From Candidatus Mediterraneibacter stercoripullorum (GTDB lineage Bacteria; Bacillota; Clostridia; Lachnospirales; Lachnospiraceae), in contig DXCZ01000104.1 of NCBI GenBank assembly GCA_019115765.1, positions 1 through 61,265 on the forward strand: a stretch of DNA of 61,265 nt, in the 5' to 3' direction. A program made the translations under genes and the position numbers. Below, one piece after another: positions 53,942-61,265 of this stretch; position 1 is the stretch's first letter, and each line of letters begins with the position of its first letter. The notes beneath the pieces were generated by a model, which did no database searches, was not told the DNA's origin, and was given only the letters and a program-made list of their open reading frames with translations.

Positions 53942-55177
53942 CTAGGCCGTCTTGTCGCTGATCACATCCGCGCCCAGAACCTTCATATAGATAAACGCAA
54001 TGATCGCGACGCATACGAACATACCGATGACTACCGCAGATCCGTATCCGTAGTTGCTCTGGCTGAATATCAGCTTGTTTGAATAGATGGAAAGGGTTTC
54101 TGTTCCGTTTCCGGGGCCGCCGCCCGTCAGGATGGTCAGCAGATCGAATACCCGGAACGAATCCAGTGTACGGAACAGCAGAGCTACCATGATGCTGGGT
54201 TTCATAAGGGGCAGCGTGATCCTGAAAAATGTACCTACTTTCCCGGAACCGTCGATCGATGCTGCTTCATACAATCCGCTGTCGATCACCTGGAGGCCTG
54301 CCAGAAGAAGCAGCGCCATATATGGCGTCGTCTTCCAGATATCTGCGATGATCGCTGATGCCATGGCTCCGTCCGGAGTCATCAGCATAGACGCCTGCGT
54401 ATCAATGAGACCCAGTTTGTTGAAAATATGAGCGACCACGCCAAAGTCGCCGTCATACATGTATTTCCACATCATGGCGGATACCGCTGTCGGGATCGCC
54501 CACGGGATCAGCCCCATGGTACGGATCGCTCCGATCCCGCGGATACTCTGGTTCATGATCAGAGCCAGACATAATCCCAGGATGAATTCAAAGAATACGG
54601 AAACTACGGTAAACAGCAGCGTGTGTCCTACATCCGCCCAGAAACGTCCGTCTTTCGCCAGATTGATATAGTTTGTCAGACCGACAAAATTGCTCGTCAC
54701 GATCGTCGAGTCCAGATTGTCCAGGATAGCCGGCATATTTTCCGCGTTATAAAATTCAACACCGGCATATTTATCGCTGTCATATACAGCCATGATCCGC
54801 TCTCTGATATCTCTGTTGAATTCCTTGATCTCTGTCATCTGACTGTCCGATATCTTCTCCGTGTCTGTTATATCAGCATACTTTTCCATCATTGCCGTTA
54901 CGTCTTCCTGCACCGCGCTGATCTCGGCCTGGTCAGCCTCATCCATAAGCATCTTGTCCGCATCCAGGAAGTAATTGACATACTTGCAGTCCTCCTGGAA
55001 TAAGGATCCGTTAAATTGCTCCGAGATAAAAAATCCGTTATAAGACTGATCATTGTTCCTGTAATCAAACAGCGAATACATGAAGGATGTGATGATAGGA
55101 TAGAAAGAGAACACGCCTATGAATACAAGCAGCGGGATAATAAATACAAATTGCTTGAGTGTCATCCTCTTAACCAC
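53942..55177 (-). CDS. Sugar ABC transporter permease, MalF-like, with a large external insertion
   Basis: 411 aa, about 115 longer than the common 295-residue MalF/UgpA type. TM1 (about 10-30) is followed by an extra extracytoplasmic segment (about 40-155; rich in Asp and Glu, likely helical) before the usual NFVGLTNYINL and five further helices. The EAA loop EAASIDGSGKVGTFFRITLP is present. GTG start is supported by GGAGG 9 nt upstream; an internal ATG 4 codons in is less well placed. The insertion probably meets the binding protein. Confidence 0.9.
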   Translation of the reverse strand: MVKRMTLKQFVFIIPLLVFIGVFSFYPIITSFMYSLFDYRNNDQSYNGFFISEQFNGSLFQEDCKYVNYFLDADKMLMDEADQAEISAVQEDVTAMMEKYADITDTEKISDSQMTEIKEFNRDIRERIMAVYDSDKYAGVEFYNAENMPAILDNLDSTIVTSNFVGLTNYINLAKDGRFWADVGHTLLFTVVSVFFEFILGLCLALIMNQSIRGIGAIRTMGLIPWAIPTAVSAMMWKYMYDGDFGVVAHIFNKLGLIDTQASMLMTPDGAMASAIIADIWKTTPYMALLLLAGLQVIDSGLYEAASIDGSGKVGTFFRITLPLMKPSIMVALLFRTLDSFRVFDLLTILTGGGPGNGTETLSIYSNKLIFSQSNYGYGSAVVIGMFVCVAIIAFIYMKVLGADVISDKTA

Positions 55178-55228
55178 GTATAAGCACCTCCATTTTCATT
55201 GATTTTCCCCAATTTTGGGTATAAGAAA

Positions 55229-55255
55229 GGCTGCTGTCTGTTATAAACAGCAGCC
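55229..55255 (-). terminator. Intra-operon attenuator after the binding-protein gene
   Basis: Nine-base-pair stem GGCTGCTGT/ACAGCAGCC and TTTCTT on the minus strand, between the binding-protein and MalF-like genes. This commonly lets the binding protein be made in excess. Confidence 0.75.
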
Positions 55256-55302
55256 CGACATAAATTCCGGTCTGTGATCCACGGAATAAAGTCCTGATTT
55301 AA

Positions 55303-56577
55303 TTATTGCGGCTGAAATCCATATTCGTTCAGAAGGTTCTCAACCTCTGTCACTGTTTCATCGATCTCGGCCTCATCCGACAGATAAGTATGGATCGCAA
55401 CCTGAAGTCCGTCGGAAAGTTCATTGTATCTTTCTACCGTCGGTCTTGAGATTGTTATCTTAAGAGAATTCTGTATTCCGTCACTTTCAACGATATCATT
55501 GGACTCAAACAGTTCCTCTGATTCCGCATTCTTTGTATATCCCGGAATACTGTTCCCGGTCTTGCAGAATACCATATTGCCTTCTCCTGATGTAGCATAT
55601 TTCACAAATTCCCATGCGGCCTCCTTCTGTGCTGAGTTGGCATTGATACCCATCTCCCAGCCTCCGAGAGTTGAGCCGCCGCTGTTGGGAAGGCAGGCCG
55701 GTGTGATCTGATCAGGTCCGACCTCTGTCTCATCCGTAAAGTTGGAATATGTAGATCCCCATCCCCTGTACATAACGCACTGACCGGATGTCATCAGATC
55801 CACGCCGTCTGATTCGATCATGGAAAGCTGTTTGTCAGATGTATAATCCGCTTTGACAGCCTCTTTGAATTCTTCAAGCCCTCCTTTGATGTTTGTAAAG
55901 TTGCTCGTCCACTCATTTACATTGCACACAAGTCCTTCATACTGGTTTGCCTGGACGGCAAGTCCGTATTGGGTTCCGCCCTGTCCGGTATACTTTGCAG
56001 CCATATCCATCAGATCTCTGTAAGTATAGTCTCCGCTTACCAGCTCTTCCAGATCCTCGGGAGATACAATGTCATTTCTCACACAGAGAGACGCGCAGTC
56101 TACATACAGCGGAAGTGCGTACAGCTTGGCGCTGTATGTATTGGCCTGGATCGTACCGGGATTAAAATCCGCAGCGCTGAGGCCCGCATCCATCATATAT
56201 TCATCGACAGGTTCCAGATATCCGGAAGCCGCGATATCCGATACCCAGCAGCAGTCCATCAAGATCACATCATACTCATCACTTCCTGCCGACAGGGACG
56301 TCATAAGCTGCTGCTTGAAGTCATCTGATTTGCTGGAGCCTTCGATCCATTCTACCTCGATCTTGTCCTGGGAGGCATTAAACGCATCCACCAGAGCCTG
56401 CTGCGCTCCGGATCCGTTATCAGCCGAATACCATGTGATATGTACCTTTTCGCCGCTGGAACTTCCCTCATCTGCTCCTGAATCTCCGCTTCCGCCGGAA
56501 CCGTTAGATCCGCATCCAACGATCAGTGTTGCTCCCATTGCCGCAGCAAGGAAAGCCGCAAGAATTTTTCTTTTCAT
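55303..56577 (-). CDS. Sugar-binding lipoprotein of the ABC importer
   Basis: 424 aa. Lipobox IVGC (Cys about 22), a Gly/Ser-rich linker and the family 1 extracellular sugar-binding fold (HITWYSADNGSGAQQALVDAF; WEMGINANSAQKEAAWEFVKYAT). It is the first gene of the importer operon and delivers a sugar to the permeases. Start at ATG 56577 because AAAGGA lies 9 nt upstream; the ATG at 56586 is too close to it. No ATPase gene is in the operon, so a shared ATPase (MsmX-type) encoded elsewhere is needed. Confidence 0.92.
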   Translation of the reverse strand: MKRKILAAFLAAAMGATLIVGCGSNGSGGSGDSGADEGSSSGEKVHITWYSADNGSGAQQALVDAFNASQDKIEVEWIEGSSKSDDFKQQLMTSLSAGSDEYDVILMDCCWVSDIAASGYLEPVDEYMMDAGLSAADFNPGTIQANTYSAKLYALPLYVDCASLCVRNDIVSPEDLEELVSGDYTYRDLMDMAAKYTGQGGTQYGLAVQANQYEGLVCNVNEWTSNFTNIKGGLEEFKEAVKADYTSDKQLSMIESDGVDLMTSGQCVMYRGWGSTYSNFTDETEVGPDQITPACLPNSGGSTLGGWEMGINANSAQKEAAWEFVKYATSGEGNMVFCKTGNSIPGYTKNAESEELFESNDIVESDGIQNSLKITISRPTVERYNELSDGLQVAIHTYLSDEAEIDETVTEVENLLNEYGFQPQ

Positions 56578-56748
56578 GCTTTTCATTCCTTTCGTTTTTA
56601 TTTTATTTTCTTGTTTATGTCTATAATATAAAAAAATTTCCGGATAAAAAAAAGGAATAAAACTTAGGGGGAATTGTAAAAAACCGAGAGGATAGATTAC
56701 TCTCTTTCTTCTGAAAAATATCCATATTCCAGTCTGTCTGCTTCAATT

Positions 56749-56767
56749 GTTGCAAATCGATTGCAAC
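56749..56767. promoter_or_regulatory. Candidate LacI-family operator upstream of the importer operon
   Basis: Dyad GTTGCAA-ATCGA-TTGCAAC, with further AAT/ATT pairing outside, 172 bp upstream of the binding-protein ATG. It resembles maltose- or alpha-glucoside-type LacI operators. No LacI gene is adjacent to this operon. The 424-bp stretch 56578-57001 otherwise holds the terminator of the ANL gene and A/T-rich sequence. Confidence 0.5.
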
Positions 56768-56893
56768 GATTCGTACACTATTATTAGACATACTCCCATC
56801 ATCGGAGGTTCAATACCTATCTATAATTTTCCCCGTCACTCATCTGCATCCTTTAAAACATCTCCAGCTAATCCGTCACTTTCTCCTAACAAA

Positions 56894-56938
56894 AAAACGG
56901 GATTTCCCACACTTCATCAGTGTGAAAAATCCCGTTTT
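56894..56938 (-). terminator. Terminator of the ANL-enzyme gene
   Basis: Twelve-base-pair stem (56894-56905, 56927-56938) with an inner CACACT/AGTGTG pair and a run of seven T on the minus strand. Confidence 0.85.
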
Positions 56939-57001
56939 AATTTACCCTCATAAAATTGATTTCTGATAAAAATATTTTTTAGCCGTGATCACATATCTTC
57001 C

Positions 57002-58738
57002 TTATGAAGCGGACTCTGCCTTCAGTTCTCTCATAAGGCCGATTCTGTTCGTCTTAAAGTGGAAGAACGGACGCTTGTCAATCTGGATGATTTCAACCGG
57101 GTGCTGATACTCTTCCAGACACTCTTCTACCTTTTCTCTGATACTGTCAACTGTATATCCGTCTTTTAATACAACATACAGATACGGTACATAATATCCC
57201 GGATGCTCATCATCATCAAGGAGTACAAAGAACTCGTCATCAATTCCATCGATCCGTGCGTTTGCCACAAGGTTTTCCATCGGGAGCACAGCCAGATCAC
57301 CGCCACCGTAACGCGGAGCATATCCCCTGTTCAGGACATAGAGCACGCCGTCCTCATCCATATATCCGAGATCTCCTGTATGGAGCCATACATTGCCGTC
57401 TGCATGTTTCTGCAGTGCTTTTGCAGTTGCTTCCGGATTATCATATCCAAGCATATTTCCGGGGCCTGTCTTACAGATTTCTCCAAGCTGATTGTAAGTA
57501 AGCTCCTCCTGTGTTCCAGGTTTGAAAACACTTACTACACTCAGCGGCATCGGAACACCTACGTTTCCGTCTCTGATCGGCTTCGGAGCCATCGGAAGTG
57601 AGAACGTTGATCCAGCCTCACTGCTTCCGTATCCTGTCGTGAACCGGATATTGCAGTTATGTGCATGAAGGAAATTCTCTGCATTTTCCAGCTGAATATT
57701 GTTGTATGCTTCACTTCCTGCACCTGCTGCAAGCAGATGTGACAGATCATAGTCATCTGGAATACGGCCATTGCGCATAACTGTTTCGATAAACATCGGA
57801 ACCATCGGCCAGTTGTTTGCTTTATATCTCATCAGTTCAAGATCAACATCTTCTTCATAGCAGAAAGGATCCAGGATCAGAAGCTTGTTAGAAGCAAGCG
57901 GCATCAGTACCATAGATACAACAACAGCAACAAGAGCCGGAGGCAGGCATGTTACCATCCAGTTCGGACGCATTCCTTCTGCACCTCCGTAGAAATTCAT
58001 CTGGCAGATAATGCTCAGCATCGTATTTGATGAGTGAATAACCTGTTTGGACGGTCCTGTGGATCCGCTTGTGTATGCACGGAACAATGGACGGTTGATA
58101 TCAGCCGGAGCTTCTACTGTTCCTGTATAGGACTCTCCCTGAGCAATAAATTCATCCCATGTCATAGTTGCCGGTCCAGAAGCGCATACAGACGGATAAT
58201 AATCATTCAGACATGCCTGAACATGTGCCGGCATCGCATCGCGGCTTCCATAGTGCAGCGGTGAAATGAGAACGATTTTTTCCACATTGCTGTTATTCAG
58301 GAATTCGTTCATTTCCTTTTTAGACATAAAATCATGAGCAATGATTACTTTTGCCCCTGATTTTCTTGCCGCCTCAACATTTTCCTCTACTGTATTATCG
58401 CGACACAGAACAGATGCTCCGATTTTCTCCGCCGCGAGCAGAATATAAAGGAATTCCGGAACAAGACGGAGATATACAGGAATCTGGTCGCCTTCGCCAA
58501 ATCCGAGCGCTTTCAGTGCTTTTGCTGTTTTGTCCGCCTCATCAAAAACTGTCTGCCAGGTAATATTTTCTCCGTAATAATGCATGGCATCTACATCCAT
58601 TCCGGGACAGCAGTTTCTCAGATACTGCTCCAGTGTACATCCCGGAATCTTGATCATTTTCATCATCATATCAGGATAATATTTCATCCATGGACGGTCA
58701 ATACTTGGTTTCCCCGTTAATACTTTAACTTCACTCAT
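57002..58738 (-). CDS. AMP-dependent acyl-CoA synthetase/ligase (ANL superfamily)
   Basis: 578 aa. Adenylation motifs: P-loop YTSGSTGPSKQ (about 225-235), TGYGSSEAGS (about 358), HTGDLGYMDEDG (about 440) and the C-terminal lid Lys in FKTNRIGLMREL. It should activate a carboxylic acid as acyl-AMP, then probably transfer it to CoA. The substrate is not evident; fatty, aromatic or bile acids are possibilities for a gut anaerobe and none is favoured by neighbours. AGAGG precedes the ATG and it is monocistronic. Confidence 0.88.
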   Translation of the reverse strand: MSEVKVLTGKPSIDRPWMKYYPDMMMKMIKIPGCTLEQYLRNCCPGMDVDAMHYYGENITWQTVFDEADKTAKALKALGFGEGDQIPVYLRLVPEFLYILLAAEKIGASVLCRDNTVEENVEAARKSGAKVIIAHDFMSKKEMNEFLNNSNVEKIVLISPLHYGSRDAMPAHVQACLNDYYPSVCASGPATMTWDEFIAQGESYTGTVEAPADINRPLFRAYTSGSTGPSKQVIHSSNTMLSIICQMNFYGGAEGMRPNWMVTCLPPALVAVVVSMVLMPLASNKLLILDPFCYEEDVDLELMRYKANNWPMVPMFIETVMRNGRIPDDYDLSHLLAAGAGSEAYNNIQLENAENFLHAHNCNIRFTTGYGSSEAGSTFSLPMAPKPIRDGNVGVPMPLSVVSVFKPGTQEELTYNQLGEICKTGPGNMLGYDNPEATAKALQKHADGNVWLHTGDLGYMDEDGVLYVLNRGYAPRYGGGDLAVLPMENLVANARIDGIDDEFFVLLDDDEHPGYYVPYLYVVLKDGYTVDSIREKVEECLEEYQHPVEIIQIDKRPFFHFKTNRIGLMRELKAESAS

Positions 58739-58957
58739 ACTCGTTACCTCTTCTGATCTTTTGATTTTAATCTACGACGCATAATCTTACTCTTCAATCT
58801 AAAGGAATTCAAAGGAAGGAAAAGGAAGAAGCAGAAGAAAAAAGAGTCAATTTGACAGATAAAATATGAATATGAATCATATTAATCTAACAAATCAACT
58901 CTTATATTTCGCCATGAATTAATCCCAGTGTATTTGTATGCTATTTTTATAATTCAA

Positions 58958-59005
58958 GACTCGCTCACGAGTCCTGGCGAGGAATTCGGGTCAGCTTTAG
59001 CTGAC
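58958..59005. repeat. Two small hairpins downstream of the phosphatase gene
   Basis: GACTCG-CTCA-CGAGTC (58958-58973) and GTCAGC-TTTA-GCTGAC (58990-59005). They may end the MFS-phosphatase transcript; T tracts are weak. The remaining sequence 58739-58950 shows only a purine-rich run (58800-58850). Confidence 0.45.
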
Positions 59006-59016
59006 ATAATACAATG

Positions 59017-59721
59017 CTAAAAATCAAATCTTACTATCTCACAGTTCTTCACGCCGAAGGCTGCATACTCCTCATTCGTCATATCTGTAAAATAGGACTG
59101 CACTACCCGTGCAATACCATTATGAGCCACCAGAATATACGTCTTCTTGTCCGCTTCCGCCCTGATATCATCCAAAAGATTGTAGATCCTCTGCGCCAGC
59201 TTCAGCGTTGATTCTCCGCCTTCATGACTGACTGCAAAGCACTCCTTTGCCTTTTTAAAGTCCGCTCCGTCTCTTGGCGTAGATTCCCATTTACCGAAGT
59301 TCTGTTCGATAAGCCTGGGCTCCATACGCGAAGGAATACCTGTGATCTCTGAAATATGCTTTGCTGTTTCAGCAGCCCGGATCAGAGGAGAATAAAGGAT
59401 CTCATCCGCCCTGATTCCCTCCTCCAGGATTTTCTTTCCGGTTTCTATGGCCTGCTGGTGTCCAAGCTCCGTCAGAGCAATATCCGTCGCTCCGCATATC
59501 TTATTTTCCACATTCCACACGGTCTGTCCATGCCTTACAAAGTAGAAATGCCCTCCGGAATTATTCCATTTTTCATTCCTAATCATTGTATATTCTGTTC
59601 CTCCTTTTGCTTCATCAAGTTCTTCTGACAATTTGGAAATGAACGGATGTGCGTCCTCATTTCCGTTCAACCATATTTGCATAACCTGTTCGGTATCTGC
59701 TGTTTGAAATTCTCGAATCAT
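59017..59721 (-). CDS. Histidine phosphatase (phosphoglycerate-mutase-like) fused to a GNAT N-terminal remnant
   Basis: 234 aa. Residues 59-234 are a complete histidine-phosphatase domain: RHGQTVWN, YSPLIRAAETA, GGESTLKLAQR and VAHNG. Residues 1-28 (MIREFQTADTEQVMQIWLNGNEDAHPFI) look like the start of a GNAT acetyltransferase, cut off at codon 28. An internal ATG (59586, MIRNEKWNN) has AAAGGAGG 13 nt upstream and is the likely native start of the phosphatase. The first ATG overlaps the MFS stop (ATGA). The gene appears to be a deletion chimera; either start may be used. Confidence 0.8.
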   Translation of the reverse strand: MIREFQTADTEQVMQIWLNGNEDAHPFISKLSEELDEAKGGTEYTMIRNEKWNNSGGHFYFVRHGQTVWNVENKICGATDIALTELGHQQAIETGKKILEEGIRADEILYSPLIRAAETAKHISEITGIPSRMEPRLIEQNFGKWESTPRDGADFKKAKECFAVSHEGGESTLKLAQRIYNLLDDIRAEADKKTYILVAHNGIARVVQSYFTDMTNEEYAAFGVKNCEIVRFDF

Positions 59722-60941
59722 CTTTCTTGCCTCCTATGTTTTGCAGCATATCGAATTAAAACAAGCGTGGTAAGTGCAAGCATACAAAGTCCTGATATGA
59801 AAAACCAGACATTTACCCCTATTTTTTCCGCAATCGGGCTGCTAAAAAGTAACCCAACAGGCATAGTAACAGAAGAAATCAAGGTAAGTACTGAAAAGGC
59901 ACGCCCCATTTTTTCAGGAGCAACAGTTTCCTGTATATATGCTGTCAATGGGATTGTATGGACATTCCCCGCCGCCCCCAAACAAATACAAGATGCCGCA
60001 AAGAAAAACCACCCTATATAAACTGACGGTATCACACCACAAATGACAGATGCAACGCCCATTCCAAGTAAACCAATAAAAGAAACTCGGATTTTCCGCT
60101 CTACTTTCAAAATGCCAGAAAACAAAAGCGATGATACCATCATGCCGATTGCAAAAGATAACTCTACTGAACTTCCATACATTGCGGACAAATCGAAATA
60201 ATCGCTTGTCATCAATGGATAAAACGATGATAATGGTGCATAAAAGAACATACAGAGTGCTTCTGCAATGACAATATAAAACAGCTTTTTATCTTCTCCG
60301 AATACCTGTAATCCCCCTTTTATTTCTGTAACAAAGTGGTGTTTTTCCTGCTCTGTTTTTTTCAGTTTCGGGATTTTAACAACTGCTAAAGCTACACTTG
60401 CCAAAATTGCTCCGACAACATCGCTCATCAATACGACTGACATCGGGAAAATCGCATATAAGGAAGCTCCGATGACCGGACCAAGCAGGAATGAGCCGGA
60501 ATTTAATAGCTGCATCCAACCGTTTGTTTTTACCAACTGGTCCTTTGGTACGAGCTGCGGAATGATTGACTGTATGGCAGGCTGCTGAAATGTACTACCT
60601 ATTCCACGAACACAAAGCATGACGAATACTGTCCATACAGGTAAATCGAAAAAGAACAGCAGCACCGCGTAAATCAGGGCAATCATTCCCATCATCATAT
60701 CCGAAAAGATGGAGATAAACTTTCGATTATAGCGGTCTGCTACAATTCCTGCTATCGGGCTGAATAAGGACATTGGAAGATAAGCTACAATTCCCGATAT
60801 TCCAAGCATCAACGGTGATGATGTTTTCTCGGCAAGCCACCAAATCAATGCAAACTGCACTCCGTGGCTTCCTAACATCGAAACCGCTTGTCCTAAGGCT
60901 ACGATAATAAATTGTGATTTCCATTTTTTATTTTTATCCAT
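59718..60941 (-). CDS. MFS efflux transporter (macrolide-efflux Mef-like)
   Basis: 407 aa with 12 predicted helices. It matches the MFS_3/Mef group: SMLGSHGVQFALIWWLAEKT, the loop motif GIVADRYNRKFI between helices 2 and 3, and RGIGSTFQQPAIQSIIPQLV. It probably expels a drug in exchange for protons. Start at ATG 60941 after AGAGGA; an earlier ATG at 60965 is less well placed. A short leader peptide and hairpin precede it, as in drug-inducible resistance genes. AT-rich codon use unlike the neighbours suggests transfer. Confidence 0.85.
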   Translation of the reverse strand: MDKNKKWKSQFIIVALGQAVSMLGSHGVQFALIWWLAEKTSSPLMLGISGIVAYLPMSLFSPIAGIVADRYNRKFISIFSDMMMGMIALIYAVLLFFFDLPVWTVFVMLCVRGIGSTFQQPAIQSIIPQLVPKDQLVKTNGWMQLLNSGSFLLGPVIGASLYAIFPMSVVLMSDVVGAILASVALAVVKIPKLKKTEQEKHHFVTEIKGGLQVFGEDKKLFYIVIAEALCMFFYAPLSSFYPLMTSDYFDLSAMYGSSVELSFAIGMMVSSLLFSGILKVERKIRVSFIGLLGMGVASVICGVIPSVYIGWFFFAASCICLGAAGNVHTIPLTAYIQETVAPEKMGRAFSVLTLISSVTMPVGLLFSSPIAEKIGVNVWFFISGLCMLALTTLVLIRYAAKHRRQER

Positions 60942-60980
60942 ATCAAATTGTCCTCTCATTTTCAAAATAGTTTTTCAAAC

Positions 60981-61010
60981 AGGGGACAATATCAAATGTG
61001 ATAATCCCCT
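60981..61010 (-). promoter_or_regulatory. Attenuator hairpin before the MFS gene
   Basis: AGGGGA/TCCCCT plus TATCA/TGATA arms (60981-61010). The 5' arm overlaps the leader-peptide stop codon. TTGTCC in the 3' arm (60984-60989) can instead pair with GGACAA (60948-60953) next to the MFS Shine-Dalgarno, so two structures exclude each other. Confidence 0.6.
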
Positions 61011-61030
61011 TATTGTGCTGCTGCCGACAT
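61010..61030 (-). CDS. Leader peptide (MSAAAQ)
   Basis: Six-codon ORF ATG TCG GCA GCA GCA CAA TAA with a strong site GGAGG 7 nt upstream. It is too short for the usual gene finders. Its position 69 nt before the MFS gene and overlap with a hairpin suggest translational or transcriptional attenuation by ribosome stalling. The coding role of the peptide itself is inferred. Confidence 0.6.
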   Translation of the reverse strand: MSAAAQ

Positions 61031-61068
61031 CAAGCCACCTCCCTTCAAAAGATAATTTGTTCTCTGTT

Positions 61069-61265
61069 TTACAAGATGTCTTTTAAATATTTTTTTAGTC
61101 CGTCACGATATTTTTGCGTAAGAATTAAATACTGCTGAATATATTTCTCATAACTTCCATCAACATGAAGAAGTAAAAACAATTCAAAGCCCGGATTGGA
61201 TACTGCTGCGATGTCATTCTCTTCTATCGAAGCAATCAGTTCATCATAGCCCTGTACCTTTTCTT
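61069..61265 (-). CDS. C-terminal part of a probable RloB-like protein (partial)
   Basis: The minus strand from the right edge encodes 65 codons to TAA at 61069: EKVQGYDELIASIEENDIAA, then VSNPGFELFLLLHVDGSYEK, then YIQQYLILTQKYRDGLKKYL and KDIL. The SNPxFELxLLLH pattern resembles the C-terminal region of RloB-family proteins (AbiL/Rlo abortive-infection partners of an AAA ATPase). The 5' part is outside the window, so the call is tentative. It would be transcribed toward the leader and MFS genes. Confidence 0.5.
   Translation of the reverse strand, partial: EKVQGYDELIASIEENDIAAVSNPGFELFLLLHVDGSYEKYIQQYLILTQKYRDGLKKYLKDIL

Noticed and set aside
1-61265. CRISPR array or insertion sequence
   Set aside because: No series of regularly spaced direct repeats and no transposase or integrase reading frame was recognised anywhere in the window.

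Overview
The window looks like the chromosome of a spore-forming, anaerobic Firmicute, most likely a gut Lachnospiraceae (Clostridia). Reasons: a SpoIID/SpoIIQ pair and CwlD-type amidase (endospore formation), PerR with two rubrerythrins (anaerobe peroxide defence), two-subunit oxygen-sensitive fumarase, a T-box leader, strong Shine-Dalgarno sites (AGGAGG) before most genes, and intrinsic terminators. Most genes read on the minus strand, in the same direction as the rRNA operon at the left edge. That is the usual arrangement for a leftward-replicating arm. I cannot name the species.

Layout. 1-750: 5' end of 16S rRNA (minus), tandem rrn promoters, tRNA-Ser(GCT). 0.75-9 kb: fumA-fumB-plsC, dCMP deaminase, upp, a Sua5/LMW-phosphatase fusion, a CwlD-like amidase and a GH18/SH3 wall hydrolase. 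9.4-17.3 kb: mecA, a DUF1858 protein, a cluster of DnaA-box-like 9-mers, an NlpC/P60 hydrolase, perR with reverse and classical rubrerythrins, a GIY-YIG protein, spoIIQ, spoIID and a membrane protein. 17.3-23.9 kb: an isoleucine T-box leader, then two copies of a structured palindromic element, then ileS-glgP (4 nt apart). 23.9-29 kb: histidine kinase, response regulator and an ABC exporter of the FtsX/MacB type. 29.1-33.7 kb: remnant toxin-antitoxin pair, then a metal-efflux cluster (ZntA-type ATPase without its HMA domain, separate HMA protein, ArsR/CadC repressor, AraC regulator). 33.6-42.9 kb: D,D-carboxypeptidase, sucrose utilisation (scrB, scrA, scrR), a broken gltD, phosphoglucomutase. 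43.2-56.8 kb: KDG-type sugar kinase, a sugar-binding lipoprotein with a YesM/YesN two-component system, and an oligosaccharide ABC importer operon ending in a GH65 phosphorylase and beta-phosphoglucomutase. 57-61.3 kb: an acyl-CoA-ligase-like ANL enzyme, a phosphatase fused to a GNAT remnant, a drug-efflux-like MFS pump with a 6-residue leader peptide, and the 3' end of a probable RloB-like gene.

How the parts work together. The GH65 operon imports a glucose disaccharide by ABC transport, splits it by phosphorolysis to beta-glucose 1-phosphate, and isomerises that to glucose 6-phosphate; phosphoglucomutase at 41.2 kb and glycogen phosphorylase at 17.3 kb connect to the same glucose-phosphate pool. 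The sucrose cluster brings in sucrose 6-phosphate for ScrB. The importer has no ATPase gene, so it must borrow one encoded elsewhere.

The most unusual signal is the pair of ~125-135 bp palindromic elements between the T-box terminator and ileS (22998-23122 and 23315-23450). They lie in opposite orientations, share a core about 80% identical by eye, and show compensatory base changes in several stems. Other points of interest are a phosphatase domain that has lost its catalytic cysteine in the Sua5 fusion, a drug-pump leader with mutually exclusive pairings, a chimeric GNAT/phosphatase ORF, decayed toxin and gltD genes, and a possible defence gene at the right edge.
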